Shown here: positions 52,885 to 64,000 of the stretch, one piece after another | How positions within the stretch are numbered: position 1 is the first letter of the stretch | How the letters are laid out: the number at the start of each line of letters is the position of its first letter | Source: Lepidostoma basale | Lineage: Eukaryota > Arthropoda > Insecta > Trichoptera > Lepidostomatidae | Reading direction: 5' to 3' | Length of the DNA: 64,000 nucleotides | Assembly (NCBI GenBank): GCA_022606425.2 | Contig: JAHDVF020000090.1 | Location: 496,001 to 560,000 of the forward strand | Program-made: the position numbers and the translations under genes | Notes under the pieces: generated by a model | What the model was told of the DNA's origin: nothing | The model's database searches: none | The model's input: the letters and a program-made list of their open reading frames with translations, nothing else

Positions 52885-54289
52885 TTATTCACTATCTGAA
52901 GAATTTTCGGCTTCGTTTTCACTGATCGTGGATTGCGTGGAAACGTCGGACGTTATAATATTAGGTGGAGCCAATAGATCTAAAGTATCCTTTTCAAAAT
53001 TTACATCTTTCTTTACAGATACTTCTCGCAAGCTGCTAATAAGAGGGTCCGAAGATATTAAAATTAAATTTAATACATCTTCATTAGTTTTTATACGTGA
53101 CATTTTTCGCGAGAAGCATTCTCTGTATCTTTTGAACTCTTTGTTCCTTGCTTCTTGGGCCTCTTCACTTAGCTGGCCTATGGGTAATAAAGCATGCTTT
53201 TTTATTTCTGGGCCGTGAATTAAAACTTTGTGAATAGTTGGAGGCATCGGGTACCACGCATATTTTCCCGCAAAGAGTTTATGGGTCTACAGTATCGTGT
53301 CTTTCATTTTGACAAAAAACTATTTTATTTTGTAATATTAAATTGTCCGATATCAATCTTAAATGTACTTAAGACGATATAAAAAAAAATTTATCCTTAG
53401 AATTTGGATCGCTACTAAACTTCTGTTTGTATTCTGACTGTGCAGATCCGTCGAAGCACCATTTGCATATTAAGGTTATATTTTTTATACTTTCTGATTT
53501 CTGAAGTTCTAAAATTTCTTTATGAGCTTCCAAAAGACGAGTGGCAGTATGATCAAGTAAAATTTGCAATTTAATCTCAGCAAAAGTATCTGTGACTGCA
53601 ATGCTTTCCTTTGGTGGATAACATTCGCTTTTCGCCTGTTGTATTTTTTTGCAAGATGGAAATAGGAATTTGTCATGTTCTCGAATTAAATTGTATTGAT
53701 GTTTGGTGAGTTTTACTTCAATAAACATCAAAAGAGCTTCTTTTTCTGTAAGCTGCTAACCTTTTAGAGATGTTAATTTTCTTGTATGCATTTTTGTATG
53801 AGGCAGCTGTGGATAAAGTTGTCGTAACTTCCTTCAAAACTTTGGAGGCATCCACTTGACCAGCAGCTCGCAAAGTCACCTGTACTGCAAATGTTCATTC
53901 CTAAAGAGAGTGCTTTGATCTCAAAGATTTAGTCTTTTGGCGTTTAGCTCTATCACAAGATTCTTCAAAATTTGTTTGAGGGCGACCCACTTTTTTACTT
54001 AAAACAATAGAAAAGTTATGAAAACCTATTGAAGTATTTAGGCAGTCATTATTAAAAACCAAATATCTGTTCTCTTTTCTGATAGCCTTTTGCCACTTCT
54101 TCTTAAAATCAGACACAAAAAATGAAATTGTTTTATGAAGGCTTGGTAATTGGTCTTTTAGACATTTAGTACGTATTTCGACAAATTCCTTCAAACATGA
54201 TACTTGATCAGCCAATTTAACGTAGCCAGATTGTCTCATTTGATCAAATAAGGTACGTCTACTTATAAAAATATTAGTTGTACCTGATC
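52885..54289 (-). pseudogene. RAG1-like (Transib-type) transposase relic
   Basis: The minus strand holds one decayed transposase in several frames. An N-terminal block (54289-53901) runs TTNIFISRRTLFDQMRQSGY, VSCLKEFVEIRTKCLKDQLP, KKVGRPQTNFEES. A linking block (53890-53735) includes LRAAGQVDASKVLKEVTTT. A middle block (53731-53369) contains ICKWCFDGSAQSEYKQKFS, where the Asp of FDG fits the first catalytic Asp of RAG1-like enzymes. The C-terminal block (53283-52885) contains TIHKVLIHGPEI and GQLSEEAQEARNKEFKRYR, matching the region of the RAG1 catalytic Glu. The segment with the second catalytic Asp is deleted (junction near 53290). The block start at 54289 follows TTTCTTTCAG, a good 3' splice site. 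Stops at 53901 and near 53369 and frameshifts make it non-functional. The family call rests on remembered RAG1 motifs. Confidence 0.8.
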
Positions 54290-54300
54290 CTGAAAGAAAA
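54290..54300 (-). other. 3' splice site of the RAG1-like relic
   Basis: The minus strand reads TTTTTTCTTTCAG directly before the GATCAGGTACA exon sequence. The T-rich tract and AG match an insect acceptor. Upstream minus-strand DNA (54301-54700) would be intron or unrelated. Confidence 0.5.
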
Positions 54301-55595
54301 AATAATAATTGAAATTAATTTAAAATAACTCATAAATGCTTTCTTTTTTATTATGTTTCCACATCCTGGACAAAAGTGACCTTTAAGTGAAAAAGCGCAA
54401 ATATGCGCAAAATGTTTTTTATGTTTCCTTAAGAACAATGAATACGTAAGCAAATAAGCCCAAAATTGCAGACATGATATGAACTGATATCAACTAAAAC
54501 TTTACATATAAAATCAATAAACTAAAAAAAAGCTAATATTTTCCCCAGTAACGTAAATACCCCTTTAAAATATTACAATTCAGAATATATCAAAAATATT
54601 TTCAAAAAAAATATGTACCAACATGTGAGTGATAATGCCATATTGAAATAATAACAAAATTTGGAAGCACTATAAAGTATTTGCCATGAATACAAGGTGA
54701 CTTTTCGTATTGAAATCGCAGACGGCAAAAGCTTCGCCTATGACGGACAAGTTTCGACTGGAACAGGGATAAAAGTTGACTTGCGCAATGACTTTAGAGT
54801 ACTGAGCTGTATGCCAGGTATATTTAACTATCAATTCCAGGAATTATTTGTGACCTAATGTTATTTTAAAAAAAGGGGTTTATTCGCACAATTCCTGGAT
54901 CGGCCCCAGTGTGCGAGGCCTGGAATGACGAGCGCTGCCTGTAGTAGGTATTACAATATAAGTGCGGGCCCCTCTCCCTTCCTATATTTGTAGATGGTGT
55001 TGGCCCGCCCGCTCCCAGCCGTGTACACATGTACTACACACATGCAAATGTGCTTAAAAACGAGCACCATTAAAAAGTTGCTCTCCCGTTAGCATAATTA
55101 ATTACAATGTAAAAAACCTAAACACAAATACGCACAGACTCACGTCATGGAACTCTCTGAGCAGACATGATTAAGATTTAAATAAAAAAGCTTTGGCGTT
55201 ATTCGGTGATAAGAAAACCCCAACTCATGATCGGTTACGGAGTTTGGAAAGAATCAACATTCCTCTGCTACGTCTCCTGCTAGAGTACCGCGGAGTGGAA
55301 ACAAGTGTAAAATACGTTATTGTATTGTAATTGAAGATATCGTGGACACGTTGCTTTTATATGAACATATTCAAAACGCAATATTAGGAGACCTTTTAAA
55401 AAATATACATATTTGTCGTATGTAATTGTAATGATTTATGAAAATTTGGAACAACTGGAGGTATCTGTATATTTAAAAAGTTAGTGTACAAAGAGAGCGG
55501 AGAGGGACATGAAAAGAAAGGGTTGAGGCAGGCAACAATGTAAATGGTGCACTTTAAGTTGTCATAGAAAACAAAATACTATTGTTTTCTTGTAC
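54301..55595. other. Unassigned DNA; GC-rich patch 54880-55080
   Basis: The patch holds CACATGCAAATGTG, a near-palindrome around a perfect POU octamer (55042-55049), and C-rich runs. No gene or repeat recognised. Confidence 0.4.
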
Positions 55596-55820
55596 TGGCC
55601 CTTATGCACGGAAGTGAAGCACGGAATTGGCAAAAGAAGGATGAAAGTAGAATAAATGCAGAAAAAATGAGATTTTTTAGACGAATGTATAGTAAATTAT
55701 CATGTTATGTATTATGTTATGAGCGTACATGACATGATGGAATAGTGTGGCGGTCTATTCGTTGTGCCTACCCTACCCTACCCTACTAGGGAAGATGGGG
55801 TGATTATTAATTAGTTATTA
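55596..55820 (+). mobile_element. GTTA-tailed non-LTR element, deleted 3' part
   Basis: GGAATTGGCAAAAGAAGGAT, AAGTAGAATAAATGCAGAAA and TGAGATTTTTTAGACGAATG, then a jump to GAGCGTACATGACATGAT and GGCGGTCTATTCG. It ends GGTGATTATTAATTAGTTA. CCCTACCCTACCCTAC within the 3' UTR is a small pentamer expansion. Confidence 0.7.
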
Positions 55821-56339
55821 TAAACTAAGATCTTTTTAAAACCGCTCATATTTTCTTTATATATTTTAGGAAGAAAGCGACAATTCTGCGTATTTATATA
55901 ATATAGTGACTTGTTTACCTTCGATGTGTGATTTTTTCGTCTGGATTTATTCACCTTGAAAACGTAGACCAGTAAAATGACCAATATTTGTTTCCACGAT
56001 AACCAGTATAGGTAAGTTTAATAAAGCATAGATATATAATATATTGTAGAATGGCGAGATAGAGCGACCACGTGTCTCCCGGCTTGATACAGATCTCCCT
56101 GCCCGGTGGCAAGCCGGTGAGACAATTGTCGGAAGTCCACGGCAAGGTGTATGAATGAGAAATGTGTGTCTAGACGGAGCACGTTTGATTTTACAACTTC
56201 CATAAGTTAACACAAAACATGGCGCGAGGTGTCATGTCGGGTAGTACGGATATACTCGTATAATCCTCTTAATAATTACCCCCGTGAAATGTTGGGTCTT
56301 TGTTTTCTTTTTAAGAAATTAATATTCAGTATTGAAAAT
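55821..56339. other. Unassigned DNA
   Basis: Overlapping 61-88 codon minus-strand frames at 55947-56213 show no domain. Nothing recognised. Confidence 0.45.
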
Positions 56340-56450
56340 TAAAAAAATAATATTAATAATAAAATATTCTCTAGAAGTTTATTACATTTTACGGGAATGA
56401 AGTGTTTCTCCTTAAGGCATTATTGAAGTTCAAGAAACAATAAATAAATA
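56340..56450 (+). mobile_element. Family A half-element (copy A11)
   Basis: ATTCTCTAGAAGTTTATTAC, ACGGGAATGAAGTGTTTCTC and TTAAGGCATTATTGAAG are a left arm only. Minus-sense core is decayed. Confidence 0.5.
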
Positions 56451-56483
56451 TACATGTATTTTTAATTAATTTGTTTCTCTGGT

Positions 56484-56520
56484 TTCTATCGGTTTCAGCA
56501 ACCGGCTGCCATCTTCTGGC
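56484..56520 (-). ncRNA. Hammerhead-like motif, family E (copy E3)
   Basis: Minus strand: CAGAAGA (complement of 56512-56518; one change from CTGAAGA), TGGCAGCCGGTTGCT stem-loop II, GAAAC (complement of 56492-56496), CGAT then AGAAACCAG. It lies immediately 3' of a non-LTR polymerase fragment on the same strand. Confidence 0.5.
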
Positions 56521-56524
56521 CTGA

Positions 56525-57130
56525 AATTGTAACGACATTTTAGTGACGACGCCATGATAGGTCGCACGCATGTCTTATAAATTCTGACGTTGCCGTCAAT
56601 ACGCATGTGCTTGCTCTTCTAGACCATGTACTTCAAACACCCTGACACGGTACAGGCTTTCAAAGGTCATTATGGTTGCAGATATCTATTCCCATATATC
56701 TGAAGCTCATTACTTGTTCCACAAGTATATTATCAACAGCCAGCTTACATCTTGTAGGTTGTCTAGATATTGTGAGACTTTTTGTTTTGCTGAATGATTC
56801 CTGTAATTTTCTCACAATTCTTCTCAGCAACACCCTTTAGTATTGTAGTAAGTAGTACCTTAGTAAAATCAACAAAACATATGTTGGCTACTTTGTTTTT
56901 TTTATTTGACTAAGACATACTCAATTGCCTTCTCTTTTATTTGTCTAAGAATATAAGCCTCTTGCCTCTTTTTCTTATTGCAGTGGAGCGATTTTGTCGA
57001 AAACCCTGTTGTTCTTCCCTATTAGTAATCTTTCGTTTTCAATATACTTGTAAATAGCTTAAGCATTGTACATAATAAGGAGATGCCATACCTATGTAGT
57101 TATCTGGATTCTTCTTTTGCAAAAAATAAA
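56525..57130 (-). pseudogene. Non-LTR retrotransposon reverse transcriptase relic
   Basis: Minus-strand blocks in order: NYIGMASPYYV (57115 region), EQQGFRQNRSTAI (57010-56975), NICFVDFTKVL (56885-56855) corresponding to the first catalytic Asp motif, AEKNCEKITGIIQQ, VDNILVEQVMSFRYMGIDI (56745-56690), and KHMRIDGNVRIYKTCVRPIM (56625-56550). The order follows RT fingers, palm and C-terminal tail, but the YADD box is deleted and stops interrupt most blocks. It is the same broad group as the fragments at 5515 and 19770. Confidence 0.8.
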
Positions 57131-57165
57131 ATCTTCGAAACATGCTGAGAAAAATATTATCAAAT
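57128..57165 (+). mobile_element. Family C fragment (copy C8)
   Basis: ATCTTCGAAACATGCTGAGA and AAAATATTATC keep GAAAC and most of the tail. The rest is missing. Confidence 0.4.
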
Positions 57166-57839
57166 CTGTTTTAATTAATTAACTCACTAACCATCACGCC
57201 GTCTGAATTAATTAAAAAAAATTAATTATGATGTTAACCCTTTATTTTATAAGTTTATCAAAAAATAACCTGACACGCTTCTTTCTTAAAAAATGAAGCC
57301 AAAAACTAAGGAACTTTGTGTATTGCGTTATGACGACTCAATTATTTTTCTATTTCAACGTTAATACCTGGTATGCATGGGTATGTGGATAGGTTTTTAA
57401 TACAAATTGCAAATCTACTCATACATTACACAATTGCATTCATGAATTAATTAAAAGTAATAAATTACATCTCGCGATATTAAGGAGAAATCTTTTATTT
57501 TCAAATGCTAAAGTAGTTACAACAACACCACCCGAAGGCAAGATGTGATAGAGAAATACTGCAAAACGCATTCATCGGAAGATTGAGTATTATCGAAAGC
57601 TTTTTTTAATACTGTTAGTTGTTCTGCGGGTCATGAGGTGAGGTCGCTGCATCTAAAAGTCATCGGAATATATCTACAGGTCGGTTCAGCCACAAAATAC
57701 ACACTGAATTTATATTTTCAACTATTCTACTGATTTTCATTAAAATTAAACAGAAAATATGTTATCTATTTGTTTATGCGTACTGCTATTGTACATGTGT
57801 ATGCGAGGAACTGTTGGACAGTGTTTATATTACTCGTAT
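57166..57839. other. Unassigned DNA
   Basis: AACTCACTAACCATCACGCC at 57180-57200 is a tiny inverted GTTA-family end. Otherwise nothing recognised. Confidence 0.45.
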
Positions 57840-57965
57840 ATGAATTAAAACGTCTGTTTTATAGCAGTTTTATTATATTTTATGGGAATGACATGTTTCG
57901 CTTTGCTCATGCATTATCAAATGTTTAATTATTTAATATGGATTGTTTTCAAGAAACAATAAATT
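57840..57965 (+). mobile_element. Family A half-element (copy A12)
   Basis: AAAACGTCTGTTTTATAGCA, TTTTATGGGAATGACATGTT and GCATTATCAAATG form a good left arm. The right arm is replaced by CAAGAAACAATAAATTAG. Confidence 0.6.
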
Positions 57966-58556
57966 AGTTTATATTAACACGAGGGCAAACATAGAAAGAT
58001 ATGTACGAGTATGTATGCATAATAAATGCATATTAAAATCGATATTCGTTACATAACGTAGGTACCTAATATGTACAATTTTAAAATATTTAATATTAGT
58101 TCTGTAATTGAAGTTTTTGAGGAAATATAATTTATTTTATTTTGTCAACTATACCTAACAGATGTCGAAGGGTGCAAAATGGTAGAAGCAACATACTTAT
58201 GAAGTAGGGAGTAGGGTCGACGATCGCCCAACTCTTGTTGTTTTCTTTCTTGTCGCTTGTTAACAATGGCCTCTCGCAGCTTCCGTGAAGCTTTCTGCTA
58301 TTTTTAGTTGCACGCATCGAACCCAAATTACCCAAACGCTGTGCGAAGTCCTAGTATTGCTTCTGAACTCTATGGGTATAGGTATACAGGCTGTTCGGAA
58401 ATTGAGGTAAAATACACATCATTCTACGAAGATTTACATAAGGACTACCCTAAGCATGAATGCGTCCGAGCGAAGGACATTATCTCATCATTTTTTTTTT
58501 TTTATGTACACAACAGGTCGTTTGGACCCAATTACTGTGTACAAGTTTTATTTTTT
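57966..58556. other. Unassigned DNA
   Basis: Opposed 67-92 codon frames around 58132-58586 show no domain. Confidence 0.45.
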
Positions 58557-58738
58557 AGCTATTATATTGATTCTCGTGACATGTGATAGGAAGCCAATCT
58601 ATCGCCATTTTATTGTCACGTGAATTCTACACCAGACCAAAGACAGTGTAACAATCACACTGCCATCGCCGGGAATCGAACCCAGGACCTTCAACATGGA
58701 AGTCAGAGCTCGTAACCACTCTGCCACGAAGGTCGTCT
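58557..58738 (-). mobile_element. tRNA-derived SINE, copy 5 (inverted)
   Basis: The minus strand starts GACGACCTTCGTGGCAGAGT, has the B-box GGGTTCGATTCCC (complement of 58670-58682) and body ACACTGTCTTTGGTCTGGTG. It ends with CACATGTCACGAGAATCAA. The full head makes it the best template for the family. Confidence 0.88.
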
Positions 58739-60662
58739 CATTTCACTAAGTTAAAAAATCAAATTGAACATGCATACGAGTATATTGTTATTTTTTATGA
58801 AGTATCGCATTTGTGAAATATGATTAATCAAGTTTACAAATGAGTGCTGAGGAGGAGAACATCTGGGAGGGTCTCTCGGTGTTTTCTGTCTGAAGAGTGA
58901 GCGTATCTCAATTGGTAGCAAATTATTATATCTCACCCGCGAAGTGCCTATTCTCCTTGCCTTGTGCGATGCATGCGATGAATATTAATTATGATGGATG
59001 CGTGCGCAGATTTTGGAGATATTAAACATACTCGAGGTAAGTACGTCTTTTTTATTGCAGTCAATATCAGGCAAGTAGTGTCATTTTATAAAGGCGCAGT
59101 ACGCAATTAACATATTTACTTCATATGCAATATTATCATACATTTTTCTAGTACCTGCATATTGATATAAATTATACAAAAAAGTGATTTCGATGTGTAT
59201 AAAAGTACTTTTGCGATAATGGATCTGAACAATAATTAGTGACCGAAGACGCCACGCTTCATTACATACCTGTTGGATATGCAATTATTTTCCATTTACA
59301 CTTTGTAAAATTTCCAAGAGATGGCAGGATGTCACGAAAATCTATTAACTATAAATTATGCTAGATAGTCGATAAAAATAGCGGGTGTCTTGTGTAGGAC
59401 ATTAACGTGGAGTCCGAGAGTGCTAATATGTTCAAAATATATATTTTCCAACGTGAAATTATAATTCAGTCAACGTCATAAATCATCCGATAAAAACGCA
59501 AACTTTTAAATCATAATTATTTATAAGATAAGCATCATACATACAGGATTATCTTGTCGTTCGTCGTTCGATTTCTTGTCAATCTCCAACTCAGCATTGC
59601 ACACAACTCGCAGCTTAAGTTACAGACTATTGAGTTAATATCCTGTTCCTAAGTATAATACTTTTGTTTTGGAAAAAATAACATTATTTTTACAGCGAAC
59701 TATACTCCGAAGCCTCTGCCAGAAGGTAGAAACAGGAAGGGGAAATACTTGCGGACACTTGTACGGGAATGAAGTGTCAAAACAATGCCGACGTAATGAA
59801 AATTTCTCAAGATTCTTTAGAAACTTTTAGGAAAAAAAGCAGGGTAAAATTAAGAGGAAAATATTGAGAGGAGGAATTTAACTTTTATTAAAACTTAGGG
59901 GTTGTCTCATCTTTTTAACCTTTCAACTATCTGCAATAAAATTATACTTTTACGTTTATCCAGAGCGTCTGTGGTCGCCTGTTTTGGGCAAAAATACGTT
60001 TAATCACTGTATAACACAGAAAACGCAAACGTATTCTCTGAAGTAATTAACTAAACGAAATTGATCGTACACTGATGGAAAGTGATATGTTATGTCTGTA
60101 CGCTAAATAGAATACTGGCACACACAAAGTGATTTGCGGGAAATAGATTAAATTTTGAATAATTAATCTGTCTTTACCAATAATATCTCCATGTTAATGG
60201 GTTTTTACACAAATCGCAAAACAAATTTTAAGACAGATGCATGTAATCAATACTCGTATAGCCATAATTTATAGTTGAACATGCCTTTTATGTTTTTTCT
60301 CGAAACAATAACAAAATAAATTATTTACAAAGAATGCAGAAAAAACGCGTTTGTTCCTTCTTTATTGATATGCAAATTATACAATCATCGCCGTGGTTTT
60401 TATTTGACCCACCTGAGGATAACAAAAAGCTGACTTGATTTAATAGAACTTATATTTTAAATAAATATTATGTTTACTTTCGTGTCTATGTTTTTTTAAT
60501 TAAAATAAACTAAAGTTGTAATATTATTTGAATATTTTGGTTTTGATTTTGAGGAAATCCATGATTATTTACAGAAATATTTTTACTAAACATCTTTTTT
60601 AAATTCCCCGTGTTATTTCATATGTTCTAGTTTGGTCTCGTTGTTTGGGTACTAAATAATAA
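58739..60662. other. Unassigned AT-rich DNA, 1.9 kb
   Basis: No gene, repeat or hairpin family is recognised. Frames of 61-67 codons are short and without domains. Confidence 0.5.
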
Positions 60663-61467
60663 TAAAATGAAACGACGTTCTTTAACTACCTCCACTTTTG
60701 TCTTTATTTCGACCGGTCTAGGTACTAGCAATGAATATATAAAATAAAAAGTGGAATCCTAAACAAAGCTATTAATGTTTTAAAATAATTCTCCAGGAAA
60801 AATATCATAATATGATAGCTATCATAATATGGTGACACCGGTGGAAAGAGCAATTAGTCTGCTGAACGCGGTCTCCTCGGAGATCGACGTCTTTCATGTT
60901 AGTGAAAGTACGTTCAGAAGGCAAATACTCTTAATTCTGGAGAGTATCCTGTCTTCCTAATGTTGAACCATCTCTTATGCGTTTCTGGTAGTATACTATA
61001 TATAATATATTATTTTACCTGTTCTCAATAGATGCCTTAAAAATAAATTTTCTAATGTCTGTTGATGAAATAAATTGATTTGATTTGATAATATGATAGC
61101 GTGTTGCATGTTGTAATATAACATACACAACAGAATAAAATAGATTTAACTGAAGTTTTTATATCACATACACCAAGAACAACCTTTTTTAAAATGCAGT
61201 TCGCAAGAATTTAGACGCCAAACAAGAGAAAGCTACAGTTGCTAGGCATCAAAGTTTTAAACAGTCTTGAATTTTTAGTGGAGCGTAATAAATTATTTTA
61301 AGATAGAAATAAGCCCTTTAATAAATGTATATACCATTATTATTTTAAAACATGAATAGCTTTGTTTAGGATTCCACTTTTTATTTTATATATTCGCAGC
61401 TAGTACCTAGACCGGTCGAAATAAAGACAAAAGTGGAGGTAGTTAAAGAACGTCGTTTCATTATTCG
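60663..61467. mobile_element. 800-bp element with about 130-bp terminal inverted repeats (family E related)
   Basis: The left arm (about 60667-60795) starts AATGAAACGACGTTCTTTAA, and the right arm (about 61332-61462) is its inverse, ending TTAAAGAACGTCGTTTCATT. Arms match over nearly their whole length. Inside both arms are ACTTTTGTCTTTATTTCGAC and CCGGTC, as in family E. The arms look like a family E hammerhead in which the bases around GCGAAA are missing from both. The 540-bp centre has no open frame. It contains GATTTGATTTGATAATATGA. Confidence 0.75.
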
Positions 61468-62219
61468 TGTATAATACATTTATTTACTAAAACAGTCCCT
61501 TTTTAATAAATAATATTTGTATCAGCTTTGATTTCTTTGCTATTAGTTATCTTACATACAAATATTTTCAATTACACATTTCCTCGACACTTTTCACAGC
61601 GAAACTTCAGTGTCAAGAGCAAATAATTTGGTTTAAAGCTGTGTTAGTAATATTATGTAATACTATGAGCCTGCGATATTAAAACGTGTGAGGAAAGTAA
61701 ACTTGACTAATTGACTAACATTACAAGCCAGTATAAAATGACAATTCCTTAATCCGCATAAGAAGCAAATAAAACACATGTAATGTACGTATTAACTGAA
61801 AGTCTTGTGCTCCTATTCGGCCAGTCGAAGGAAAATAAATGATTGATGATCGGAGTACCTACGGGTACCAGCCTTCCGCCGCTATATCTCTATTCGCAAA
61901 GGCAACACCTGCCAAATAACTATTAAACCAGTATCTACCGAAATGAGTGTTTTGAAATTTTAAAAGTGGAACGCGTTACACCGAACTTATTGTCAATAAT
62001 TTAGAAGGGACCGAATTCTCCGAAGACTTTCATTCGAATTATATTTCACCAAGCCTGATTATTTCATATTTACCTACGTACAACATTATTTTTTTAAATT
62101 ATTAGTTTCATCTTTTTTAGCTACTTACATTAGATGAAAACATATATTTTAAGGACTTTTAAGCCGCGCATTTCCACGAAAGAAGTTATTTTAGAAACAT
62201 AATTCTATTTTAAACTTAT
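61468..62219. other. Unassigned AT-rich DNA
   Basis: Nothing recognised. Confidence 0.5.
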
Positions 62220-62312
62220 TTAAAAAAATAAGTTAGTGTTGTTCATAAAGTCATAAACATTGTTCAATGAATCCGCAACACAAAGTTATGGCGAATATAG
62301 AAGAAAATTAAT
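62220..62312 (+). mobile_element. Family D distal fragment
   Basis: AACATTGTTCAATGAATCCG and CAACACAAAGTTATGGCGAA are almost identical to 15717-15760, the outer right end of the family D element, without the ribozyme-like core. Confidence 0.65.
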
Positions 62313-64000
62313 ATTAGGTTCAGAATGATGATAGGTTATTAATTCAACCGACTAACTAAAAAGTTGCATATAAGTTGTTCCATCGCCGCTTACAAGAAAG
62401 AACATCGAAGTTCTTTGAGCAAAGCATCTTTCTCAGTTTTCCATAAAATATGTTATGGGTTATAAATGATATGAAAATATAATATAACCTCTCTCGAATG
62501 TTTAGGAACCCGCCTACGCTAGATGCTGGTTCGAGTTAGGAAATGTTGTCAATTAAGAAGGGACCACAAGTTAGAAGCGGCTGGCTAGGTGTAGGTACTG
62601 CGTGCCTACATCATCTACATGATGTATGTAAGTGTCTATCTAGTCTAGTACCTAGTTGCCTACTATACACATTTCGCGAAGATTCGCGAATAGCCCGCGC
62701 CTTGTTCAGGACGCGCTGGTATTAGTACATATTTTCGTCCAAAATCTTTTGACAAGAATGCAGCGATCGGAAACTCCGCTAGATCCTGAACTTTCAAAAT
62801 GCATTTTGTTACTAAAGTTACTGTTGTTCGAATTAAATCCAATGCACAAATCAGATGTGCGCTTGTTGGTTGCTTCTGCATAATTTCAACTTAAATTGTC
62901 AGACTAGAACGTAGGTAAATGTAGGCAGCCAAAACAACAAAACCGCGCTGTATAGATCAAATCTCGGACACTTGGGCTCTTTAAAATAATGTTTTTTTTT
63001 ATAATAAAATGCGTATTTTCATTTATATATGTATACCTCCAATAAGAGTTCGTGTGATTTCTTTGTAAGATCTATATTTTAATACTAAGCACTAATAAGT
63101 AAGTAATGCTTATTGAGTACAAGTAGCCTTTTTTGATTACCATAAAACAATTGAAATATAAACATTTGAATTAAAAATAATCTAGAAAAAATATCATTAT
63201 TAAATATCCGCGACTAGCCAATGGTGGTTGCCGCCATACGAGTGCCTAGTTATCTAGCTATGTAGTTAGTGGCATGGCACTAGGAGGAGCAGCAGGATGG
63301 TTGGACACCTCTGGGCGAGTGCGAGCAGACCTACAGACACTATAGAGAGGTAGGTACCGCAGTGTGTACATCAAAGTGAAGCACGTGTACTAACACATGT
63401 TCAGTTCCCGTGTCCGCAAGCACCAATACACGGCTGCGCCTATTACATAAAATAAACGTACCAGCCAAGGACGCCGCGCGCCGGACCCTAAGAAAGCAAC
63501 GTGTCATTGATCTAGGAAGTAAATTTTAGCTAATGTGGTAAAAAGCACAGTTTATTTATACTAAGTGAACTTCGTATGTTAAAATATGATTTGGATATTT
63601 TGTTTAGGTGCCTTCTGCTGTACTAGATCGTGAAGGGCTTCTGTACAAAGTATTCGGCGGGCGCGATGGACATTCTTTCATCAAATTCACCAGCGATTTG
63701 CATATACGCGCCGAATCCACGCAGACTCGCAGACGAAACAATAGGGACTAGTAGACTAATTGGACATTTGTATTCACCAGCTAGCGCCACCAGGCACACT
63801 GCATCTTTTGGCCCCCAAACGCCGAGCAGGGACCTTCGGGAAAATGCAGGTTACCTTCTCGGCTCTCTATACTAAAGTTGTCAAATTGTTCCCGGTCCCC
63901 GATATCTCGAGGACGCCTGTACAAGTCTCCCGGTGACTCGCGGCACAGGCCAGAGAGCAAGTTGGATGCGCTTTTCCGAGTTGCACATATTGCCTATGCA
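62313..64000. other. Unassigned DNA, 1.7 kb; GC-richer parts
   Basis: GC-richer patches lie at 62560-62770, 63205-63500 and 63620-64000. Frames of 60-81 codons (62543-62883 and 63630-63875) carry no recognised domain. The last 400 bases are unusually GC-rich and could begin a gene or island beyond the window. Confidence 0.4.

Noticed and set aside
63630..63875. Exon of a host gene at the right edge
   Set aside because: 81-codon frame without domain or clear splice sites; the window ends too soon to decide.

Overview
This window looks like insect nuclear DNA, most likely Lepidoptera, although the order is an inference. It is AT-rich, has no operon-like gene packing, and is filled with eukaryotic mobile elements: a tRNA-derived SINE, several non-LTR retrotransposon families, one BEL/Pao LTR retrotransposon, mariner relics, a hAT-like end and a RAG1-like (Transib-type) transposase relic. 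I found no host protein-coding gene I can defend. The window reads as a gene-poor, transposon-rich interval with a few GC-richer unique patches that could be regulatory.

Layout. 1-13 kb: a SINE, a 5'-truncated non-LTR element inserted in a hairpin element (target-site duplication visible), many short hairpin elements, a decayed mariner (7458-8266) and 3' ends of an abundant non-LTR family with a (GTTA)n tail. 13-31 kb: more hairpin elements, two oppositely oriented mariner relics (21.3-22.2 kb), a second SINE and long unassigned AT-rich stretches. 31-34 kb: a SINE split by a non-LTR insertion. 34.3-39.9 kb: a young BEL/Pao element with near-identical LTRs and a 5-bp duplication. It has an intact gag-protease frame with thirteen copies of a 72-bp repeat plus a partial fourteenth, a four-fold repeated primer-binding site, and a deletion of reverse transcriptase, RNase H and most of integrase. 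40-52 kb: GTTA-family copies, SINE, hairpins, and a perfect 42-bp inverted repeat. 52.9-54.3 kb: the RAG1-like relic. 55-64 kb: non-LTR fragments, SINE, and an 800-bp element with long terminal inverted repeats (60.7-61.5 kb).

The most interesting theme is that the short hairpin elements are not ordinary MITEs. At least six families (called A to G here) carry a hammerhead-ribozyme-like core: CTGANGA or a close derivative, a stem-loop II, GAAAC, then a short palindromic stem III and a cleavage-type triplet. It often occurs on both arms of an inverted repeat, so both strands would encode it. Hammerhead motifs are known from Penelope-like elements and retrozymes. Several divergent families packed in foldback form in one locus deserve checking. 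Most copies show core substitutions that predict loss of cleavage, so this is largely a fossil record.

The elements are layered. SINEs, hairpins and GTTA-family copies are themselves targets of later insertions (1044-2748, 32298-32778, 40303-40695), which gives a relative chronology. The BEL/Pao copy is the youngest recognisable arrival.
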